A stretch of DNA of 64,000 nt from Ceratodon purpureus (GCA_014871385.1 CM026425.1:9835243-9899242), one strand, 5' to 3'. Counted from the stretch's first letter, positions 47,977-61,680 are shown. The notes: generated by a model not told the origin, from the sequence alone. Made by a program: numbers and translations.

Positions 47977-48609
47977 GTCCTAAATCACATATCGATAAGT
48001 CAATCCTCTTGCCTCACAAAATTCACAATAATTATGTCCAAGGTTGTTCCTGATGTGAAGGATTGTAACGGAGATTCCATTGGTGAACCCCGTCACTTTT
48101 ATTTCTACAAATTAGATCGTCAATCTAAATGACAAACAGAACGCAAACAGTCACTAAGCCTCTACAGGATGACCAAGAACCGAGACTCATGGCACACACA
48201 ACTGAGAGCGTAACATGAGCAAAAGGAAAAACATTATGTCAACATGGCTATACCAAACCGATCCGAATTCACCAAAGCATAACCAGCGGCCACGCACTTG
48301 CACACATCAAATCGGACAGACGCTTACAGGAGTGATTGCTTCATTATCAAATACAGATGCGCACTCGTCTGGGACCGGAAAATCCCTGAAACAGATATTC
48401 AAAATAACAACCCCGTACGTAAGAGAGGGAGCTCAAGCCTCACGAGTACAACCGACGGCACAGTCGCCAACAAGATTTGGAACTCTCCGGTCCCATATCA
48501 AGAGAAACTCCCCAATCCAGCGCTTAGATGGGAGTGCCCCACGAAAAATATTCAGCTAAAAAGTTAAAAAACCAACAAGAACAAACCTAACCAATTATTT
48601 AAACATGTG

Positions 48610-51600
48610 CTATTCCGCGTCGCCGGCAGATGGGTCATACACTGCCTGCCGAACGAACTGCCCGCGCACTCGCGGTCTTTGTTCTGCCAACCTTTTCCTG
48701 CTTTGATAACGCACCTGAAACCACACAAACCAACCCGAACGGTCAGAAAATCCAACCCAAATCATCCGCTCAAACTAACCACCCCTCCTCCCCACCAGCT
48801 CAAAACCACACGCCATTCCTACGCACCCAACCCCCTCCCCAAGAGTCACCACGACACACCCGACACGCCATCACAACAATCATGCCCACCGCGTCACCAC
48901 CACACCATGCAATGTCTACCACCGTCACGCACGCCCATCCACTCAAAATCACCCATTCCACAGACGCCCAGGCCCCAAACACCGTACCTTCTTCTCAAAG
49001 CATCGCTCCTTTCTCTTCTGCCTGAACTTGTTCAGAGCAGCCTCTCGTCTGGCAAATCGCATCTGCTCCGTGCACACCCCGTTGCCCCCGCTCAGCCCGT
49101 CCATCGCGGGATCGCTCCCGCAAGCCCCGTTGTTCCCGATGTTCTCGTTCGCCATCGGGGCCACGCCCAGACCGCTCTGCCCGTTGTTCACCCCGGTGTT
49201 GCTCCCGGAAACACTTCCGTTCATCGACCCATTCCCGTTCCCGGTGCTCCCGTACCCGTTACTACTCCCACTTTGACCGTCTACTCGAGGAGCTCCAGAC
49301 CCAGGAGTGATCACCGACTGCTGCTGCTCATCCTGCACACCTGGATTTCCACCACTATGCCCGCTGTTGCCATGGTGGTGACGGTGGTGGTGATGGTGGT
49401 GGTGCTGGCTCCCTTGGTGGTGGTGGGTATGCTGCTGGCTCTGTCCCGCCTGCGAATGATGCCCTGCGGCCCCGGCATTCTGCTCCTGAAATCCACCGGA
49501 TTGATTGTACACGTCTCCCCGTTCTCCCATGTGCCGCCCCGGCCCTGCCATCCACGACCCTGGATGCGCATAGTACAACGGATGCATGCCCGGCCCGAAC
49601 GCTCCACCGACTCCGTCGTACGCCAGCATCCCTGGCGGTGGGATAGGAATGGCCACCGGCATGCCTGGTACTATCATCCCGTCGTCCCTGCTATGCCGCG
49701 AGTTGCCGCACCCGTCTTGACCAGAATCCTGCCCGCACGCTTTCTCGCCACTCTGAGGATGCACAGGTGGAGGCGTCGCCCCCTCCACGCTCCCCTTCGA
49801 TGACCCGCTGCGATCCACGTCCATGCCAAGACGGAGAGACCCCCCGGACGTGCCATAGTTTCCAGGAGACATACCGTACGCCCCGTATCCACCAGACATC
49901 GGATACCCGCTCGGAGGAAGCGAACCCCCCGATGGGTGGTACTGTTGAATGATGGTTGCTCCGCCCCCGGTGCTGTACCTGCAATAAGAAACCAGCGCAA
50001 CAGGGCCATCATGATAAGTACATTACACCTCCAAACTAAACCCAAACAGTAACCACTTCCACCAACGAATGCCACCCACTCTCCGCTCCCCTCTAGGAAT
50101 CCACCGGCAAATCCACGTCCCATAATCGCACAAAACAAACTCTCAGTCCTACTGCAGCGACTATGCACCTCGAGAACGCCGACCCTCCCGAATGCCGAAG
50201 CGGCTGCCGCTCCTCCAAATCGCCCTCATTGTCCACCGCCGACCGTGGCCGCTTCAGACTCAACTCCAGCATCGGACCCGAGTCCGACCCCGAGTTCGCC
50301 TTCGGGCTGCTCCGACCCCGTTGATCCAGCTCTTTCTCATCATTCCCGCTCACCTCCGGTTGCTCTGCACCCTGTGCCTGTCGCTGACACGCGATGCCGT
50401 TTATCAGGTCGGCCGCCTCCGGGGACGACTCCTCACCGCCACCATTCGGACCGCTCGGCACTGGACTCCCTCCATTGTCCCCACAAGGCGACGGCCCATC
50501 GTCTTGCATCACGCATGCAGCATCGTCGCCTTGCTGCTGCCGGACACCCTCTGCCTGCGCACCATTCTCCGTCGCATCAGAGGCAGACCGCCGTGTTGCC
50601 ATCTCCAAATCATGCCCCATCTCTTCATCTGCCAAACATCCAAGCAGTCAGCATACAACACATCTCACATCCCTCCCGGCCATCAATGCACCACATTCAC
50701 AACTCCACACCACAGCAACCGACCAAGCTCCACGACATCCATCTCTCACGCTGCCAGGACAGTCAGAATCACGGACTACCGCCCCCACACAATACCCACG
50801 ACCCAACCGTCCTCAAAGCAAACCCCATCCGGAAACGCATTGGATGTTCAGGGGAAGGGGGCAACACTCTCGCAAATCCATGACATCTCAACGATAAAAA
50901 GTGGGCAACCAGTCCGCTACTCCGGTACATCACTCCATTAGAAAAAAGAAAACGGCACACCGAACAGGCAGACGCACGAGAGCCACCGACGCTACAGATC
51001 GCACGCAGTGCGTACGCCGTGTTCCAGAGCAACCAGTGGATAAAAAGCAAACAAACAGAATCCCCTTCAAAGACGCCGGATCCCACCCTCGGCTTGATTC
51101 AGATACTACGCATCACAGATTCAATTCCAGAAAATTGATATTTGAAAACAGACACGAGTTCATATTGATAGAATTTAGAAACAGCGCTCAAGCGATCCCG
51201 CAAGCGATCCAACACAGCGTAACATCATCACAGATACGGTGTCACATCATCATAGATACAGTGTCAGTCCGGCCACGTCTCAACTACCGTGTACACAATC
51301 CATTTACATTCATCAACTATGCTTGATCCAACCTGTACCTCATGCTTCAGAGGCTTTAGCACCGTCAAGGAAATACTCAGCGCGCATCCAGCGACCTCCA
51401 ATCAACAACTATTCTAAACTACCAAATCTGTACCATTCGTAAGCTACTTAACAAATCGCTTGCCAACCACGCAAGGCCTCGGCATATAATATAAACGTTA
51501 ACCTTCTCATCAACACAAGAGACAAACCACGGACAATGGTGAACACCCACTCAAGTACCACATTAGCCGCTCCTCACCAAGCCGCGCGATACACACTACC

Positions 51601-53882
51601 GAATACCCAAACACCTCCAACCCAACAGCTTCGTCAACTACGCATACCCGAGCCCCGCATCATGCATTCATATAAGACATGACTTGTAAAGACTGACAAA
51701 GGCATCTGAGCATACCCAGATTCGGACCCTTCTCTTGCGATGTGGCCTGACCCTCCTCCTCGCCATCTGCCGCCTCCGGCTGGGCATTGTACCTCGGCGC
51801 TTGTACGGGTTGCATGCAAACCTGCTGCAACAACCGGACTATCAGACAATCATCACGATGGCCCCACTCATCCACTATCCCATCAAATTCCTCCGGAGCT
51901 CCAAAGGCACCCGAAAAATATGTTCCGACTCTCAACACCGCCAAAACAAACCACCTCGCCAACGCCAGCACACCATTCACCCACTTACTTGGTTGCCAAT
52001 CCCATTGTCGCTGCCGCCCTGGCCATTCAGCCGACTGTTCCCGTTGTCGCTCCCATCGCTGCTGCCGTTTCCGCCGTTGCTCCCGCTTGGATTCTCCACG
52101 GCTTCCACTCCTGCCCTCTGCGGCCGAGCCACTTCCCCGGTCTGGCTCCCGCTCCCACTCCTACTTCCACTTGACTGCACGGATCAACACACCACACTGG
52201 TCACGGCCTGCCCTTGGACCCTCCACCCCGCCTGCCAACCACTGCATCAAACTCCACCCCCCACCGCCCCCGATCTCGACACCCGGGAACTCAACGACCC
52301 GCCACCCTCACAGAACAACATGCAGTCCACCGACACTCACATTCCCCGCCACGCCCGAATCCTCCCGACACCCTACCACACAGCTCCCTCCCACAGGCGC
52401 CACCTCTACGCACTCAACCTCACCCACTATCCAAACCATCCCAAGAGACCAAACCCAGCACTTACGCTGTGACACTTCCTCCACACGTGTTGCCACAGAT
52501 TCCTCAGCTCGTTCTTCCTCACGGGCTTCACCAGGTAGTCCGCCGCTCCTTTCGACAGGCACCGAAACACGATGTCCAGGCTGTCGTAAGACGACATGAC
52601 TGCATCCACAACAACCACCACAACGGGCCTCAGTTCCTCTACCACGCACCACCACCCTCCCATTCCAGCTTCACCACAAAGCGCCCGCGTCTCTATTCCT
52701 CGCAACACCAACTCCCACTCGTGTACCAAAAGAACCCTCAACTACCACTACCACATTCAAATGTCACGCTCTAATTATCTACATTGCGCAGAAGAGGGGG
52801 CTCGCCAGGCCGGGCACGATCACTTACTCACGACGGGCACTCGCTTCGAAGCTTCCCGTTTCATCATCTTCGACAGAAGCCCGACTCCCGACAGGCATGG
52901 CATCACCACGTCCGTCAACACCAGGTCGAAACTCCTGCTCGAGTCCTCCAGCATCTCCCACGCAATCGACCCATTCCCCACCGCGGTGACTGGGACAGGC
53001 ACAAACCTTCCAGTTCAGGTCTAGATTCCACATAAAAACACCCGAAACACATTCCCCGCTCACATTCCCATCCACTCCCACAAGCAACTAGCACCCCGCC
53101 CACACCCAACCAGACCATTCGCACCCTTCCAAACAAACCCACGACACGCAAACCATGGACCGCTCGGCCGACCGGGCACCCGAGCCTGCACACAGCACTT
53201 CGACTGCACGGTCAGCCGGAGCAACACATCACCCCCCACACCCCATGGAAACCGGCGCTAGGTAACGACCTTCATAGTTGCAGTTTCGAAGCAGAGCTCC
53301 CACCACGTGCCTGGTCGAGTCGTCGTCCTCCACCAGCAACACTCTCAGGTTGCGCTGCAGCAGAAAGCTCTCCCAGCCACCGCCCCCTTCCACCCTCGGC
53401 GTCACCTCCGCCACGCCTTGCAGCCCCTTCCCCTGTTCCAGCTTCTCACACGCCTCGGCAACCACTGCGTCTCCCTCCTCGTAGTGGTCCTCCGCCCCGC
53501 CGTCCCCGCGCCCATCCTCGTCCGACTCCGACGCCCGCAGCGTGTCGTTCGCCGGGAACTGGTGATCCAACTCCCTCCTTATCTGTTCCGCGATCTCCTT
53601 CGCGTCCTCCCTCGTCTTCAACACGGCCACCCCTGTCCGCCCCGCCAGGCCGCGCACGCTGTCCAGCCTCGCGAACCCCTTCTCCCTGTCCTCCACCCCC
53701 TTCGCCCCGCCTGCCTGCGGCTCCCTACCCCTGTCCACCTCCCTGTGGGCCTTGAACCCGCCCTTCAGCCTGCCCTCCGGCCCCAAGGGGGCTCCCACAT
53801 TGGGCTCACCGCATCCCGCCCCGCCCCCGAACGGCCGCCCAGGCCGAGACTCCGACTCACCCTCACACAAATCCGCAGTCAT
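48610..53882 (-). CDS. PRR: Pseudo-response regulator (clock PRR, PRR7/37-type), copy 2
   Basis: An intact second PRR on the opposite strand, converging on copy 1 across the spacer. Exons in transcription order: 53270-53882, 52828-52989, 52466-52599, 51989-52174, 51716-51824, 50169-50628, 48988-49978, 48610-48714, total 919 residues. All splice sites, receiver landmarks (D186, D187, D231, K283) and the CCT domain are preserved. I see four amino-acid differences from copy 1: Q55P, V142A, S362I and Q650H. None falls in the receiver or CCT domain. Both copies therefore look functional and only slightly diverged. The upstream GA microsatellite is about 2 bp longer here. Regulation could differ because only about 1.4 kb of upstream sequence is shared. 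Confidence 0.93.
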
Positions 53883-55166
53883 AAAGTGAATTCTACGCCT
53901 ACCCGCACCTGCACTTCCACTTCCACTTCCCCCTCCCTCCCACCCCCGCCCGCGCCCTTCGCTCCCGCCGCAGCCTACCCTTCCGATCCCTGCCCGACAC
54001 TCAGTCTGTACCTCGGCACTCCGGGGGGTCTGCGTCGCAGTTCGCAAGACATTCGCTACGACTCGTGACTACGCCGTATGACCTCTCGGCCACCCAAAGC
54101 TGTCCATGCATCATCCCACCCCAAGCGTCAACCACTCGCTCCCACAAGCAACCATCCCCGCCTCCCCGACCACATCCCCCGCATGCCCCCCTCACTCATC
54201 ATTGCACACATACACACTCTGTCTCTCTCTCTCTCTCTCCCTCTCTCAACCGGCCCCGCAGCCAGAACGCACGTTCAAAAACTGGCAACCTCTCCCACTC
54301 CCACCCCCATGGATTGCTCCCCCTCCGCACTCGCACACACTCTACACATACAGATGCAAAAAAATCATCCCAGACATCAAACACACACTCACACACAGAG
54401 GACGGATGGCATCACTGACCTGTGCCCCGGCGACAGTCGCTCGCTCACAGCATCCGCTCCGCAGTAACCAATTCTCCGACGCCCGCAAAAACACCTGGGC
54501 CCCGCTCACGCCAACGCCACTACGCCACCACGCGAACGGCAGCCAGCACGCGCACCTCCTCCGCCACTGCTCTAGATCAGCGCACGGCACATTCAAACAA
54601 CATGGACACTTCCGAAATTTTGACTCCCACACCCGATGCTCCTCCCAACCTCCTCTCGCACATACACCACCTCGGCCTCACTCCCAAATCCTGCCCTCTC
54701 TCGACACTGACCAACTCAATATCCTCGCCAAGACCACGACTACGCAACTGGACGGGACTGACTCGCTTCGAATGTGAAACCGGATTGCGAGGGTGTTCTC
54801 AGCTGCTGCAAGAGCTGGAGAAATCTGCGCTCGGGGGGATTCGAACGCAGGACGGAGAGCGGGGATGGCGACGAGGAAACCTAATTGCGTCTGCCCGGGG
54901 GGCTAATGTAAGCTCGCATACGCGTGCGATTGATTGCGGGGAGTCGCTGGCTATGGCGGCACTGCGGGGCGGGGTGCGACCACAGAATCGGGTGAGGGCG
55001 CCGGGTGCGCGGGCATGGGGGCGGGATGACGTGGCCCGCTGGAGTGCGCGAGTTCGATTGCGTCCGGTGGCCGCGTTGGGGCGATGGCGCAGATTTAGAT
55101 TTGGTGGGGGCCTGTGGCCGCGGGCGTGGGCGGATCTGTTGCGCCTGGGCCAGTCGTCGGGGCGAG
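53883..55166. promoter_or_regulatory. GC-rich PRR upstream region / 5' leader, copy 2
   Basis: Counterpart of 33285-34566, with a CT microsatellite (GA on the gene strand) at about 54217-54246. Long frames here are GC-composition shadows. Confidence 0.5.
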
Positions 55167-55174
55167 AAATATCT
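55167..55174 (+). promoter_or_regulatory. Evening-element-like site AAATATCT upstream of PRR copy 2
   Basis: Same site as at 33277-33284, on the corresponding strand of arm 2. A CCAAT box lies at about 55247. Confidence 0.35.
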
Positions 55175-55284
55175 CCCCCCCCCCCGGCACCTCCCGGCCC
55201 GCGTTTCGATTCGCCCAGCTGGCCGCGCGGGCCCCGCCCCCGGGCCAATCGCAGTGCTCCTTTAGGTTCTTCGCGCGGGTTCCT

Positions 55285-56973
55285 TATATTTCCTGCCGTG
55301 CACTGTACTGTTGGAACTTGGGAGGTCTGTCCTGTCCCAATGCTGACCCTCGCTTTGATCTGCTCGTACCCTCTGCCCTGCTGTTAGCGTGTACGCAAAT
55401 GCATGTAGTATGTTGCATGATGAGGTTGTACCGGAGGCATCACATCTTACTTCGGGACTGGTTGATAAGAACTCAATAGACTGGTGAAGGCCATAACGTC
55501 ATATTTTGACTTTGAGACAACTAGCTTGAGTTATCATAATACTTGGATTAGTATGGCGGATTTAGTGTAGTATGTGCTTAGGTTGGCCTTATTGAGGTCA
55601 AAATGAATTTTGTTGATGGTGTTGAATCTAAGCAAATGAGCATGGATATGTAACTAGATAGTGTTTGTAAAGTTTTATTTGTAGTTATGAAATCATTTAT
55701 TGTTTGATTCCAAATACTTCGAATATTTCAGGATAAATTATTTTTTATATTTTATATTTTATATTTGTTAAAGTCCTGTTTTTTTCGTCTTTAGATGTAA
55801 TGAAAGATAAGCTTACCATGTAATGATTTGATAGTTTACTTATAATCATATCATATCATATACAATTTTAGTATATTATATATTTTGGTATGATATGCGT
55901 AGATTATAGATATATTGGCATATGTCTACGAAAGGAAATAATTGTATCATACCTTCTTGTAGATATATCAATATATCTATAATACGAGCATACCATTGAA
56001 GTGGGAATATGATCTATTTTCATTACCTTAAATGTTTATTATTTTTCAACTTGATTTCTTATTTTTCTTAAAATTCACTTTATATGATTATATATCAAAA
56101 GTTCTTCTAAACATATTGTAGCATAAGATATATTTGATTTTGAATACTAATATTGAGCAGGGTAAAAAATAATTGAAAGGGGATTTTAGAATCTAGTAGT
56201 TAATGTATCATGTATATATTACATTGTCATCAAACTAGAATTTGAAAGTTGATCTTACTCGTAATTTAAGAAATGTCAATTGCACAATTCCGCACAACCG
56301 CAAACATTCACCAACAGCATTCCCAACCACAAACTCATCCCACTGATCACCCTCACAAGAACATCATGACCCATCACCCACATGGACTTCTGGCAAGACA
56401 TCACATCCCCCATCAAACAAACGTAACATCCCAACTCCCATCCATCCACCCCAGATATGTTTCATAATATCTCAATGAATATATTTCCGATGCTGACCCA
56501 AGGTTACTTTCTTAGTCCATCCCCGAGATATCATTCAAGCCACGGCCATAGGTCCCCCATCCGGACCCCCAGATATAGGGGGGCACCTCACAAAGATCGG
56601 GTCGGCTTGGATCGGATTCATACTTGGTCCATGCCCACTTGGTGTGGATCTATTGCTGGCGCCTCATTGGCCTTCCCAAGGCATGCATGCCACCCATGCA
56701 ACTATTGCCGTCCGATTGGTCCCTGGCTCTGTTCTGGCCTCTCCTTTGCTTCCTTTATTTATTGCGCAAGTGGGGTAATTTCATCCCATGCATGTATCTA
56801 CAGTGGTTGCAACTTGATTTTTCACTTGAGGTGGTTGTGGATTGTTCCTTAGAGGATTTTTTCATCTTTGGGCGTGGACCACAGAATTCACTGGAGTGGG
56901 GAGAGTTACTTCTGTGGGGGTGGTTGAGTCATTTGTGGTTTTTTTCGATGTTTTGAAAAACCGTAGGTTGTGT
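55285..56973. other. Intergenic, no supported gene
   Basis: AT-rich to about 56,270, then more balanced. Two overlapping frames at 56457-56956 (131 and 110 codons) show no family features and are probably chance or repeat-derived. Confidence 0.45.
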
Positions 56974-57096
56974 GTAGGGTAAGCTCCTAGACCAAGGTGA
57001 GTCATGGAAATAAGCATTCATGATGAGGGTGTAGCCCAAGTGGTGATTGCTTATTTCCATGAACCCCTGTGGTCCGGAGCCGGAGGCTTACCCTAC
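56974..57096. repeat. Foldback with 43-49-bp arms, 31-bp loop
   Basis: The left arm 56974-57016 begins GTAGGGTAAGC and ends CATGGAAATAAGCA. The right arm 57048-57096 is its reverse complement, with a bulge of about 6 bases and a few mismatches in the middle. The two arm ends pair perfectly (11 and 14 bp). The shape fits a plant miRNA precursor or a tiny foldback element. Confidence 0.7.
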
Positions 57097-58775
57097 CTTG
57101 TGTAAGGGACAAGGATTTCAAAATACAAAAAGGTTTAGAGAAGTAGGGTAGTCACGAAATGTAACATCGCGATGAAGTTTTTTTCACTCCGCTCATAAAT
57201 TTAAGCCCATTGAGGAACATTATCAGATGTATGCTGCACTTTTTTACACTCATGAATCTCCTTGAGTCCTTTACGGTGTTGTTTTGCCTAATAATTGACT
57301 AAAGTGCAAAAAATGGTTAGGTAGTTTAGAAAATAATCTTACAAAGTTAAGCAATTTTGACTCACTTTGCAATGTATTCTTCAAAACTATCACATTCTTC
57401 TACCAGCTTCATAATTTTCTTTTTTCTTTTTGGGCAAATAGAGTTAAGAATTTCCTAACAAAATTGGCAGACTCATAATTAATTATTTACTGCCAAAGCT
57501 GTTATTAACATATGGTAGTATGAGGTTTTGGAAAATGGATTTGTGGATGATGTCACTAGGTTTTTTAACTAGAAGGGTTGTTATTACTTCTCAACCCGTG
57601 CAGGAAAACATATAATTGAAATTACTTTGATGTCTTGTAGTGAATGGCTTTTATGTCAGCGATGAAATTTGAATCCAGGAAAAAAATGTGAAACATGCCA
57701 AATAGGAGTTGTATGTAGAATTACTTTTAAAAGTATATTATATTTCTATGAATGATTTAGTCGTTTCTCTTTGATACTTTACCATGATTACAGTTTTCTA
57801 CTTTTGGTATGTGAATTTTTGTGTAAAAGGTTCAAATCAGATGTTGCATCCAGAAACCAATTAGCTTGAAGGAAAAAAAGATTATTTAGAATACCATTTA
57901 TTTCTCTTTATAGTCAGTTGTCCCACTCCACATAGGTGTTGCTAATTTCAAAATTTTAGCTTTTGAAAATAACATTGAAAATAATAATCGTTTCAAAAAA
58001 GAACACAGTTTGAAAATAAGAAATTGCATCCAATTCAATTAAAAGATGAATGAATAGATAAATACAAGGTGTTTAATTTGCCCCAAACAATACCACACTT
58101 TATAACTATTTGCTTCGAGGTAGAGATATTAAGTCTCAAAAGGTCATAAAAATTGTTTAAACATAAGTGTATCAAGAAATCCATTATGAAGTTTTATTTA
58201 AAGGAATTTCTTCAGATTTGACGTACAAACAAGGTCGTAGGCTTTTAATATCATAATCGTGTTCATAAAATTATGTTCGTTTTTGTAGTTACTTGTATTG
58301 ATTACTTTTCAAATATTTATCAAATTACAATCTATGGTTCATTGAAATTAAAGTGATTTTTAGATTGCAATGTAATCTTATAGAGTATTGGAAATCACAA
58401 GTGCCTACAGCATTAATGCATAAACATTTACACAATCCGCTTCATCATCAAAATTTTGCATTGACATAATTTTTGTAGCCTTTATGTGGTTTAAATTACA
58501 TTAAATTCCTAAAATCAATTCCAAGAATGCATGGTTAAGGAAAAATTGCAAAGGCATTAAAAATTCTACATTGTATGAAAATATTTATATCAAAAACAAG
58601 AGTATGTGTCTCTCTCTCTATCTCTCCATTTATCCGTCAATAATCACAAGCAAATTCTACAAAAAACATTACATAAAAACTAATATATAAAAATATATGT
58701 CTTATTTACATATGCAACATCTTTTAATATTTAAATGAATTTCAATATGTTATTTTTAATTCTTTAAATAATTTC

Positions 58776-58779
<4 letters not shown>
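57097..58779. other. AT-rich intergenic region, no supported gene
   Basis: No frame with recognisable protein features; no repeat unit seen apart from low-complexity A/T runs. Confidence 0.5.

Positions 58780-58844
<65 letters not shown>
58780..58844. repeat. Long (AT)n microsatellite
   Basis: About 32 uninterrupted AT units. Confidence 0.97.
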
Positions 58845-58847
<3 letters not shown>

Positions 58848-60058
58848 CAAAATACATACTTAACATGCATTTATGTTTTATTCTTAATAAAAAAATATAA
58901 CACAAAGTTTTATTGTTTTATCATGATGTAAACTACTCACAATAAATCATTTTTTTGACAGTGTAAAAATTCCTCAATAAAATAGATGTGTATATTCCTT
59001 TGAGTGAATTTTAATACAATGCCTTACAAAAATAAACTTGCAGATTTTTTATGTTTTATTTTTATTTTTTTATAAAATATAAAATTTGAATATAAAAACA
59101 ATATAGTTAATGCTATATAAAATTGGCATGATATAACATTCTTATATATATTTTTTGTATATTTTCATGATATTTACACTTTAATGTGCATGGATTTATG
59201 TTTTTATTTTATGTTTTCTACTGTTGTTTGAAATATGTGAAAGTTAAGAGAATGGAACAAATGAGGAAGAAGTGCAAGCGTAGAAGTAGTACTAAATGGA
59301 CAAAAGTTGAAATCCAAGCTATGTAGAATGATTTCTTTGAAGGGATGTGTGAAGACGAGATGGACAACCTAGAGAATGCAATGGAGTGTTAATTTGTTGT
59401 GGTTTTAGTAAACAACCTTTAGATAAAATTTTGCAACATTTCTTCTACGACTTTATGTATTGAAGAATTCAAAAATGACATTTTAGACTTCAATAATTAT
59501 GATCGCTTTTGCTTTATACACTATAGTGTGAAATAAGGTTAAAATGATCATTGTTGAGGTATGCACTTGTGATTATGAATAAAATTTATTCTTTAATGAC
59601 ATTGTTCATGTGTGCTAGAAGTTAGTTACAGTCAAGGGTCGAAAAGGTGGGGTGTCAATGGGTTTACGGAATACCTCCATTGCTCCAAAGTGTAATACTT
59701 CTTTTGAAGCCCAATGGAACGAGCCCATCAGTTCCCATCTACTGTTGAAACATGATGGACTCTAGTGTTCTCCCAAACCTTTGACTTCTAACTGTAATCA
59801 AACACGCACTAAGTATGAGACATTTCTACTAATACCAATAATTATGGCGCAATTTCGACAATCAAACAGAACTTAACAGTGTGCAAATATTGTACATAAT
59901 GTTCATAAGTCAATACACACAAAAAAACTTATATAAAACCTAATTATGTGTCTTTTCAAAATATAAAACCTTTTTTAGAACTTAAGATTATTCATATGTC
60001 ATTTCAAATCCTTTAATCATTTTCAATGCATATTTTAACACAATCTTCTAATTACATG
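58845..60058. other. AT-rich intergenic region with a possible coding remnant
   Basis: No intact gene. Near 59252-59390 a plus-strand frame reads MEQMRKKCKRRSSTKWTKVE, then an in-frame TAG, then text rich in Glu and Asp (FFEGMCEDEMDNLENAMEC). It may be a decayed exon. No family is recognised. Confidence 0.3.
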
Positions 60059-60060
60059 CT

Positions 60061-60378
60061 AATCCCTCAGTCTCACTAAAAGACCATGGTTTGGTAAAAT
60101 AACTTCTCTCAAAATAAGAGAGTGGTTTGGTGTATTTTAATAGTTAATCAATAGTACCAACACATGCCATTTCTAAAAGGCGAATGTCCTTTGGACACAT
60201 GCCTAACAACTTGTGCCACATACTCTAAGTCAATGCTAGTAAGTCCCTTTTTCATAATGATTAAGAAAAGAAAGCCCGATGCCGCATGCGACATGTGCAT
60301 CCTCCAAGTCAATAGTGTTTGCCCTTAAATCCGCCAAATTAAGCAAACCAAGGTCCTTTAGTGAGATAGAGGGAGTAT
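60061..60378. mobile_element. Stowaway-like MITE, about 315 bp
   Basis: The left end (CCCTCAGTCTCACTAAAAGACC, 60064 on) pairs with the right end (..GGTCCTTTAGTGAGATAGAGGG, ending about 60373) at about 25 of 29 positions. The right end extends to a CTCCCTCTATCTCA form, close to the Stowaway consensus CTCCCTCYGTCYCA of Tc1/mariner MITEs. TA dinucleotides flank both sides. A minus-strand frame crossing it (60236-60526) is not treated as a gene. Confidence 0.65.
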
Positions 60379-61410
60379 TATATATCTTTACGCAATGCAT
60401 GTTATAAATGCATCCATATTTTCTTTTGAAAATCTCAAAATTGTTGAAGATTAAAAAAAAACTTAAAATTTCAAATATTTTAAATATATAAAATTTGATT
60501 CTAAATTCTTTAATTAATGTTTTCATATTTTTTCTGAATCATAGAAATTTTTATGTAAAAAATAGAAATTCATTTAATTTATTTTTTTACTGTAATTCAG
60601 ATTTTTTTTTAATACATAGCTACTTTGAGAATGAATAAATACTTGAATATAATGGATGTATAAGTTTATTTTAGTGTATTGTTTTATAAAAAAAATTATA
60701 AAAATAAATTTGCATTGGCGTTGTAGGCGCCAATGATTTGCGTAGCTAATAAACAATCTTTTAACGTGATTAATTATGAAATTGGTATTTATGGACAAAA
60801 AAATCATACCCCCAAAAAATGATAATTTTATATTATACACATGAATGATGCTTTATGCAAATGGTTGTGCATTAGAAACATATGCCAACAAATAGTAGCA
60901 CAATCCAACCAAAAATCCAATGAACTTAAAAATATTTATTAAATAAATATGATGATGACAAAATGAATTAACTTCAAATGTTTTAGCAACAAAAATTGAG
61001 ATCTAAAACTTCCATTTGAAACATAATTTGACCATTATATTTAAACTTTGATTTTTCAAATTATTCTTATTGTGAGAATATCATACAAAAAACCATGTTT
61101 TAAAATATGTAATCTACAAGAAATTTTGCTTGAAACCTAAATAAAGCATCTTCTCAAAGTATGAGACATAATTAAGTGTCTTTATGTGTCATTTAATTTT
61201 TTTAAGGATCTCTTGTGTCTTGTTTAAAACTATTCTATTATTTTTTGTGCACTTTTTTATTTTTATTCTTTTAATTTATTTATTTTTATAAATCATGAAT
61301 ATTTTTACAAAATACATGTGAATAATGCATTCAACATCTATTTAAAATAGTCATGAAACTTTTCAAAATTATTTTTTATTTTTTAGAATGTTAACATGAA
61401 CATAAACATA
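60379..61410. other. AT-rich intergenic region, no supported gene
   Basis: Low-complexity A/T runs; short frames only. Confidence 0.5.
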
Positions 61411-61680
61411 TTACCGTAGCCTACTAGCAGCTTCGACCATCCTCCGTCGAATATTTAATAATTTTGAAAAAAATGATATTCGTCTCTCAGAAAGTGAATT
61501 TTGCAATTTTTGTTTTTTAGCCAAAAATCTGAAAAAATGACTTAAATGGCTTAGAACCAACAAATTACTGCAAAAACTAATTTATTCTAATTTCGTTTTT
61601 TTGAATTCATATTTTTTTGATTTTTTTGTTTGATATTTTTAGAATTATTTTTGAACGAAGCTGCTAGTAAGCTACGGTAT
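61411..61680. mobile_element. MITE, family A, copy 2, about 270 bp
   Basis: The ends TACCGTAGCCTACTAGCAGC (61412) and the inverted GCTGCTAGTAAGCTACGGTA (to 61679) match at all but one position over about 24 bp. The interior is AT-rich and shares GAAAAAATGACTTAAATGGC and ACTAATTTATTCTA with the copy at 62.6 kb. Confidence 0.75.

Larger units (their letters stand above)
47977..55284 (-). repeat. Inverted duplication, arm 2 (about 7.3 kb)
   Basis: Reverse-oriented partner of 33167-40471. Inner edge GTCCTAAATCACAT (47977); outer edge CTTCGCGCGGGTTCCT (55284). Beyond both edges the similarity stops abruptly. Confidence 0.95.

Noticed and set aside
48607..49803. 398-codon plus-strand frame opposite PRR copy 2 (and 38892-39842 opposite copy 1)
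   Set aside because: It is the antisense of PRR exon 7, with Pro/Val/Leu repeats mirroring the Gly/His-rich coding strand.
33167..55284. Inverted repeat as a pure assembly artefact
   Set aside because: The arms differ by scattered substitutions and a microsatellite length, and the flanks differ on all four sides, so a real duplication is favoured, although only long reads can settle it.
56457..56956. Two overlapping plus-strand frames (131 and 110 codons)
   Set aside because: No recognisable motifs, no splice-consistent neighbours, unusual Cys/Trp/His text.
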